A stretch of 64,000 nt of DNA from Gulosibacter sp. 10 (GTDB lineage Bacteria; Actinomycetota; Actinomycetes; Actinomycetales; Microbacteriaceae). This document shows, piece after piece, positions 59,359 through 64,000 of the stretch; positions within the stretch are counted from its first letter, which is position 1; every line of letters begins with the position of its first letter. The stretch covers positions 124,001-188,000 of the forward strand of contig NZ_FUIC01000008.1 of NCBI RefSeq assembly GCF_900163695.1. The letters run 5' to 3'. The notes beneath the pieces are model-generated. The model saw nothing but the letters and a program-made list of their open reading frames with translations. It ran no database searches and had not been told where the DNA came from. A program made the translations under genes and the position numbers.

Positions 59359-61604
59359 CTGTTGTGCACGCGGTACACGTCGTAGGTGCCCTCGACCGAG
59401 CGCACGGCCGCGAGCAGCCGGTCGAGGTGGGTCGTGTCACCCATCTGGAACGAGAACTTCGAGATCGCGACCCGGGCCTTCGAGGTGTGCACCGACGCCG
59501 AGAGGATGTTCACGTGGTACTCCGAGAGCACGCGCGTGATGTCGCTGAGCAGTCCGGCGCGGTCCAGCGCCTCGACCTGGATGTTCACGAGGAAGAGCGC
59601 CTGGGAGCGCTCGGCCCACTCCACGTCGATCATCCGCTCGGGCTGCCGCTTGAGCTCCACCACGTTGCGGCAGTCGGAGCGGTGCACCGAGACGCCCTGC
59701 CCGCGCGTGATGAAGCCGACGATCTCGTCGCCCGGGACAGGCGTGCAGCACTTCGAGATCTTCACGAGGATGTCCGGGGCGCCGCGGACGAGCACCCCCG
59801 AGTCGCTCACCGCCGACTGGTCGACCTCCGTGCCGGAGATCTCCTGGTTCACGTTGAGCTCGACGTCGCTCTCGCTGTCGACGCGGAGCTCCGCCTGGAT
59901 CTTCTCCATGACCGACTGCACCGACACGTTGCCGTCGCCCACGGCGGCGTAGAGGCCCGACACGTCGACGTAGCGCAGCTTGGAGGCCACCGTCGCGAAC
60001 GCCTCGCGGACGAGCTCGCCGGACTCTCGCAGATGCAGCTTGCGCAGCTCCTTCGCGATCTGCTCCTTGCCGATCTCGATCGCCTCGTCGCGGCGCTCCT
60101 TCGAGAACCACTGGCGGATCTTGTTGCGCGCGCGGGGCGAGGTCACGAAGGAGAGCCAGTCCTGCTTGGGCCCGGCGTCGGGGTTCTTCGAGGTGAAGAT
60201 CTCGACGGTGTCCCCCGTCTGCAGCTTCGTGTCGAGCGAGACGAGCCGGTGGTTCACCTTGGCGCCCATCGTGCGGTGGCCCACGTCCGTGTGCACCGCG
60301 TAGGCGAAGTCGACGGGCGTGGCCGACTGGGGCAGGCCGATGACCTTGCCCTGCGGGGTGAAGACGTAGACCTCCTTGGCGCCGATCTCGAAGCGCAGGG
60401 AGTCGAGGAACTCGTCCGAGTCCTCGGTCTCCTGCTGCCAGTCGTTGATGCGCTTGAGCCAGGCCATCTCGCTGGTCCCGGCCCGCGGCGTCTGCTGACG
60501 CCCCGACTGGACGTTCTGCTTGTACATCCAGTGGGCGGCCACCCCGTACTCGGCGCGCTGATGCATCTCATGCGTGCGGATCTGGATCTCGACGGCCTTG
60601 CCGTCGGGGCCGATCACGGTCGTGTGCAGGGACTGGTAGAGGTTGAACTTCGGCGTGGCGATGTAGTCCTTGAACCGGCCCGGCATGGGCGTCCACCGCG
60701 CGTGGATCGCGCCGAGCACCGCGTAGCAGTCCCGCACGGTGTCCACGATCACGCGGATGGCGACGAGGTCGTAGATCTCGTCGAAGTCGCGGCCCCGCAC
60801 CACCATCTTCTGATAGATCGAGTACAGCTCCTTGGGGCGCCCCATGACTTCGCCCCGGACGCGCATCTCCCGCAGATCCTTCCGGATCTCGCCCATGACG
60901 ACGTTGAGATAGCGCTCGCGCTGCGGCTGGCGCTCGCTCACGAGGTGCTCGATCTCCGAGTAGATCTTCGGATGCATCACGGCGAAGGAGAGCTCCTCGA
61001 GCTCGTTCTTCATCGCCTGGATGCCCATGCGGTGCGCCAGCGGCGCGTAGATCTCGAGCGTCTCGCGCGCCTTCTTCTTCGCCTTCTCGGGGGGCATGAA
61101 CCCCCAGGTCCGGGCGTTGTGGAGCCGGTCGGCGAGCTTGATCACGAGCACGCGGATGTCCCGCGACATCGCCACGATCATCTTGCGGACCGTCTCGGCC
61201 TGGGCCGCGTCGCCGTAGGTCACCTTGTCGAGCTTGGTGACGCCGTCCACGAGCATCGCGATCTCGTCGCCGAAGTCGGCGCGGAGCTCGTCGAGCGCGT
61301 ACCCGGTGTCCTCGACCGTGTCGTGCAGGATCGCGGCCGCGATCGTCACCGGGCCGATGCCGAGCTCCGCGAGGATCGTGGCCACCGCCACGGGGTGGGT
61401 GATGTACTCCTCGCCCGAGCGCCGATACTGCCCCTTGTGCCAGTGCCTCGCCGTCTCGTAGGCGCGCTGGACGAGGGCGACATCGGCCTTCGGATCGTGC
61501 CGGCGGATGAGTCGGATGAGCGGCGAGATCTCCGGGTCCGCGGGCGACTTCGTGAAGATGCGCGGGACGAGCCGCCGCATGGAGATCGAGCTCTGGTCGC
61601 TCAT
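59355..61604 (-). CDS. relA: Bifunctional (p)ppGpp synthetase/hydrolase (Rel)
   Basis: Rel makes and degrades (p)ppGpp in the stringent response. The 749-residue long RSH protein has the HD hydrolase domain with LHDTVEDTGY, the synthetase domain (YSIYQKM, RFKDYIATPKFNLYQSLHT), TGS (VYVFTPQGKVIGLP), the conserved cysteine region KCCTPVPGDEI and a C-terminal ACT domain. Both catalytic halves look intact. A GGAGGTGAGGG site precedes the ATG at 61604. Confidence 0.97.
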   Translation of the reverse strand: MSDQSSISMRRLVPRIFTKSPADPEISPLIRLIRRHDPKADVALVQRAYETARHWHKGQYRRSGEEYITHPVAVATILAELGIGPVTIAAAILHDTVEDTGYALDELRADFGDEIAMLVDGVTKLDKVTYGDAAQAETVRKMIVAMSRDIRVLVIKLADRLHNARTWGFMPPEKAKKKARETLEIYAPLAHRMGIQAMKNELEELSFAVMHPKIYSEIEHLVSERQPQRERYLNVVMGEIRKDLREMRVRGEVMGRPKELYSIYQKMVVRGRDFDEIYDLVAIRVIVDTVRDCYAVLGAIHARWTPMPGRFKDYIATPKFNLYQSLHTTVIGPDGKAVEIQIRTHEMHQRAEYGVAAHWMYKQNVQSGRQQTPRAGTSEMAWLKRINDWQQETEDSDEFLDSLRFEIGAKEVYVFTPQGKVIGLPQSATPVDFAYAVHTDVGHRTMGAKVNHRLVSLDTKLQTGDTVEIFTSKNPDAGPKQDWLSFVTSPRARNKIRQWFSKERRDEAIEIGKEQIAKELRKLHLRESGELVREAFATVASKLRYVDVSGLYAAVGDGNVSVQSVMEKIQAELRVDSESDVELNVNQEISGTEVDQSAVSDSGVLVRGAPDILVKISKCCTPVPGDEIVGFITRGQGVSVHRSDCRNVVELKRQPERMIDVEWAERSQALFLVNIQVEALDRAGLLSDITRVLSEYHVNILSASVHTSKARVAISKFSFQMGDTTHLDRLLAAVRSVEGTYDVYRVHNS

Positions 61605-61657
61605 CCTTCCCTCACCTCCGCAGGCCGTGGCGCCACCTGTGGCCGCCTAGAGATGCG

Positions 61658-61663
61658 AGTCTA
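61658..61663 (-). promoter_or_regulatory. Candidate -10 box of relA
   Basis: TAGACT (minus strand) lies over the end of secF (within TATAGACT, which includes the secF stop). It would start transcription near 61651, about 47 nt before relA. No -35 is evident. Confidence 0.35.
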
Positions 61664-62674
61664 TACCGACGCTGCCTCCGGTACCGCATCGCCTGCGCCC
61701 GACGCCTCGCGCTCCTCGAGGATGCGCTCGTCGGTCTCGCGGATGGTGGGCTCGCGCATCCGCAGCTGCGCGTAGAGCGGCCCCGCGAGGAACACCGTCG
61801 AGAGCGCTCCGACGAGGATGCCGATGAACAGCGCGAGCGAGATGTCGCGCAGCGTTCCGGCGCCCATCATGAACGTGCCGATGAACAGGATGCCCGCGAC
61901 CGGGAGCAGGGCCACGACCGAGGTGTTGATCGAGCGCACCAGCGTCTGGTTGATCGCGAGGTTCACCCGCTCCCCGAAGGTCCTCGCCGAGGTCCCGCCG
62001 TAGTTCGCGGTGTTCTCGCGGATCTTGTCGAAGACCACGACCGTGTCGTAGAGCGAGTACCCGAGGATCGTGAGGAAGCCGATGACGGCGGCCGGGGTGA
62101 CCTCGATGCCCGTGAGCGCGTAGATGCCCGCCGTCAGGATGAGGTCGTGGAACAGGGTGAGGATCGCCGCCAGCGACATCTTCCAGGTGCGGAAGTAGAT
62201 CGCCATGAACGCCGAGGCGATCACGAGGAAGATCCCGAGCCCGATGAGCATCTGCCGGGTGATGTCGCTGCCCCAGGACGGGCCGATGGTGGAGACGGCG
62301 ACCTCTTCGACGTCCACGCCGTAGCCCTCCGCGAGCTCCGCTCGCAGCTGCGTGTTCTGCTCGCTCGTGAGCGGGTCGGTCTGCACGCGGATGGAGCCGT
62401 CGCCGAGCGTCTGCACGCGTGCGGGCGACTCGCCGTACTCCCCCGCGATCTCGCCCGCGATGGCGTCGTCGGCACCGGCGGGTGCCGAGATCTGGTACTC
62501 GGAGCCGCCCGTGAACTCGATGCCGAGGTTGAAGCCGCCGCGCACGAAGGGCACGAGCGCCGAGAGGACGATCAGCACCGCGGCGATCGTGAACCACAGC
62601 TTCCGGCGGCCGACGAAACGGAAGGACCGCTCGCCCGTGTAGAGGTCGTTTCCGAGGCGAAGGAATGATTTCAC
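61661..62674 (-). CDS. secF: Protein translocase subunit SecF
   Basis: SecF with SecD uses the proton gradient to aid late steps of Sec export. The 337-residue protein has six membrane spans, an extracytoplasmic loop after span 1 with GIEFTGGSEYQIS, and the conserved VIGFLTILGYSLYDTVVVFDKIREN. The GTG start at 62674 overlaps the secD stop. Confidence 0.96.
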   Translation of the reverse strand: MKSFLRLGNDLYTGERSFRFVGRRKLWFTIAAVLIVLSALVPFVRGGFNLGIEFTGGSEYQISAPAGADDAIAGEIAGEYGESPARVQTLGDGSIRVQTDPLTSEQNTQLRAELAEGYGVDVEEVAVSTIGPSWGSDITRQMLIGLGIFLVIASAFMAIYFRTWKMSLAAILTLFHDLILTAGIYALTGIEVTPAAVIGFLTILGYSLYDTVVVFDKIRENTANYGGTSARTFGERVNLAINQTLVRSINTSVVALLPVAGILFIGTFMMGAGTLRDISLALFIGILVGALSTVFLAGPLYAQLRMREPTIRETDERILEEREASGAGDAVPEAASV

Positions 62675-64000
62675 TGTTCTTCACTCTTTCCAGCGGCGGC
62701 GAGTTCCGCCGCTTTCCGCTCCGCGATGGACTGTCGGCGCTCCGCCTCGCTCTGCGCGCCGCGCTTGCGCCTGCGGTCGGTGACCTTGAACTCGCCCCGG
62801 CCGCGGTAGACCGCGCCGAGCGCCTCGGGGTTGAGCCCGGAGGCCGGGTGCCCGCCGCCGAAGAATCGGGTGGTGGCGAGCAGCCGCATGAGCGGGTGCG
62901 TGAACATCGCCACGACGAGGAGGTCGATGAGCGTGGTGATGCCGAGCGTGATCGCGAAGCCGCGCACGTTGCCGACCGCGACCATCGCCAGCACGAGCGC
63001 GACGAGCAGGTTGATCATGTCCGAGGCGAGGATCGTGCGGATGGCGCGGGACCAGCCCGACTCCACCGATGAGGTGAGCGATTTCCCCTCGCGCAGCTCG
63101 TCCTTGATGCGTTCGAAGTAGACGATGAACGAGTCCGCCGTGATGCCGATCGCGATCATGAGCCCCGCCACGCCTGCGAGCGACAGCCGGTAGCCCTCCT
63201 GATTCGACAGGAACGTCACCACGAGATAGGCGACCCCGCCCATGATGAGCAGCGAGGCGACCGTGACGAGGCCGAGGGCCCGGTACTGGAACAGCGAGTA
63301 GATGATCAGCGCCAGCATGCCGATCGCCCCGGCGATGAGCCCCGCGGTGAGCTGCCAGGAGCCGAGCGAGGCCGAGATGGTCTGGTCGGACTGCGTCTGG
63401 AAGCTGAACGGCAGCGCGCCGAACTTCAGCTGATCCGCGAGCTCCTTCGTCGATTCCTCGGTGAAGGCGCCGGAGGAGTTCGTGATCTCGGCCTTGCCGT
63501 CGGTGATGACGGCGTTGGCCGTGGGAGCGACGATGACGAGGTCGTCCATCGTCACCGCGAACCGCGAGCGGTTCGTGTCCGGCATGCCCGTGTTGGGATC
63601 GACGGTCGAGCCGATCGCGTAGAGGCGCTCGGTCACCTCGCGGAACTGCTCGGTGCCGGTCGCGTCGAACTCGAGGTTCACGGCCCACTGGTTGGTGGCC
63701 ACGCCGTTCTGCGCCTGCACCTGGCCGTTGCCGGCGTCCTTGATGTTGGCGCCGGTGATCTCGACCGGGCCGAGCACGAACTTCTCGGTGCCCGTGGCGT
63801 CGCACGTGATGAGCAGTTCGTCGGGGTCGGCGGGCTCCGTGCGGTCCTCGAGGTCCTCGCAGCTGAACGCGTAGAAGTCGACCATCACCTGATCCGTGAG
63901 CTGCACGACGTCCGATGGGTCGGCCGGCTCGCTCTCGGGCTCCGAGGCGAAGGTCTCCCCGGGCTCCATCCCCATCATCTCGGGCGTGATCTCCTGGACC
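62671..64000 (-). CDS. secD: Protein translocase subunit SecD (partial, N-terminus beyond window)
   Basis: SecD partners SecF. About 442 C-terminal residues are visible: part of the P1 domain, then the P1 base with NLEFDATGTEQFREVTERLYA, five to six membrane spans (about 215-400 of the visible part) with GITADSFIVYFERIKDELREGK, and a basic C-terminal tail. The N-terminal span lies past position 64000. It precedes secF and relA in the usual order secD-secF-relA. Confidence 0.95.
   Translation of the reverse strand, partial: VQEITPEMMGMEPGETFASEPESEPADPSDVVQLTDQVMVDFYAFSCEDLEDRTEPADPDELLITCDATGTEKFVLGPVEITGANIKDAGNGQVQAQNGVATNQWAVNLEFDATGTEQFREVTERLYAIGSTVDPNTGMPDTNRSRFAVTMDDLVIVAPTANAVITDGKAEITNSSGAFTEESTKELADQLKFGALPFSFQTQSDQTISASLGSWQLTAGLIAGAIGMLALIIYSLFQYRALGLVTVASLLIMGGVAYLVVTFLSNQEGYRLSLAGVAGLMIAIGITADSFIVYFERIKDELREGKSLTSSVESGWSRAIRTILASDMINLLVALVLAMVAVGNVRGFAITLGITTLIDLLVVAMFTHPLMRLLATTRFFGGGHPASGLNPEALGAVYRGRGEFKVTDRRRKRGAQSEAERRQSIAERKAAELAAAGKSEEQ

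Overview
The window is very GC-rich and densely coded. It looks like chromosomal DNA of a high-GC Gram-positive actinomycete, most likely a Microbacteriaceae member close to Leucobacter. The reasons are the actinobacterial order of pyr, car, gmk, rpoZ, coaBC, metK, priA genes, an actinobacterial PriA that lacks a working ATPase site, an mIHF-type DNA-binding domain on guanylate kinase, a MalT-like LuxR regulator and frequent GTG/TTG starts with 1-8 nt stop/start overlaps. The genus is an inference. I see no tRNA, rRNA, CRISPR array, phage gene, transposase or insertion sequence.

Layout. (1) 1-8,825, minus strand: a housekeeping run read leftwards: fmt, rsmB, rpe, hisE, hisG, hisF, hisI, two small Trp-operon membrane proteins, trpC, trpB, trpA (trpA is cut by the left edge). 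trpE is absent from its usual place after hisI. (2) 8,826-25,939, mixed strands: an accessory region of about 17 kb lying between fmt and priA. It holds an S9 oligopeptidase, a DUF2087 protein, a MarR regulator with an MFS efflux pump fused to a universal-stress domain, a DrrAB-like ABC exporter beside a NarL-type two-component system, a 2-keto acid decarboxylase, a TipAL-type MerR regulator with an internal start for a TipAS-like short form, a class II (drug-resistance type) UvrA, a SecA2-like ATPase and a nitronate monooxygenase. (3) 25,940-44,635, minus strand: aroC-aroK-aroB-efp-nusB, then pyrR-pyrB-pyrC-(PH-like protein)-carA-carB-pyrF-(mIHF-gmk)-rpoZ-coaBC, metK and priA, covering chorismate, pyrimidine, CoA and SAM synthesis with a PyrR mRNA-binding site at the head of the pyr genes. 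(4) 44,636-47,815: a large LuxR-family regulator inserted divergently between aroC and aroE. (5) 47,816-56,534, minus strand: rarA, rpsD, a DUF948 protein, a small membrane protein, alaS, ruvX, mltG, aroE. (6) 56,535-64,000: plus-strand cyclophilin, DUF349 protein and a small unknown, meeting minus-strand relA, secF and secD (secD cut by the right edge).

How it works together. The minus-strand blocks are core operons with tight translational coupling (ATGA, GTGA, TTGA, TGATG and TAGTG junctions). The aro genes feed chorismate to the trp genes, and the pyr/car/gmk genes make nucleotides. The accessory block looks like a drug-sensing and drug-resistance neighbourhood: three separate regulators (MarR, NarL-type two-component system, TipAL/MerR) sit next to an MFS pump, an ABC exporter and a UvrA2. 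Several genes there have a -10-like hexamer 6-7 nt before the start codon and no Shine-Dalgarno sequence, which suggests leaderless mRNAs. Strong GC hairpins separate most convergent units. The observations most worth checking are the TipAL/TipAS internal start, the DrrA/DrrB/DrrC-like set, the MFS-USP and mIHF-GMK fusions, the insertion points in conserved operons and the missing trpE.
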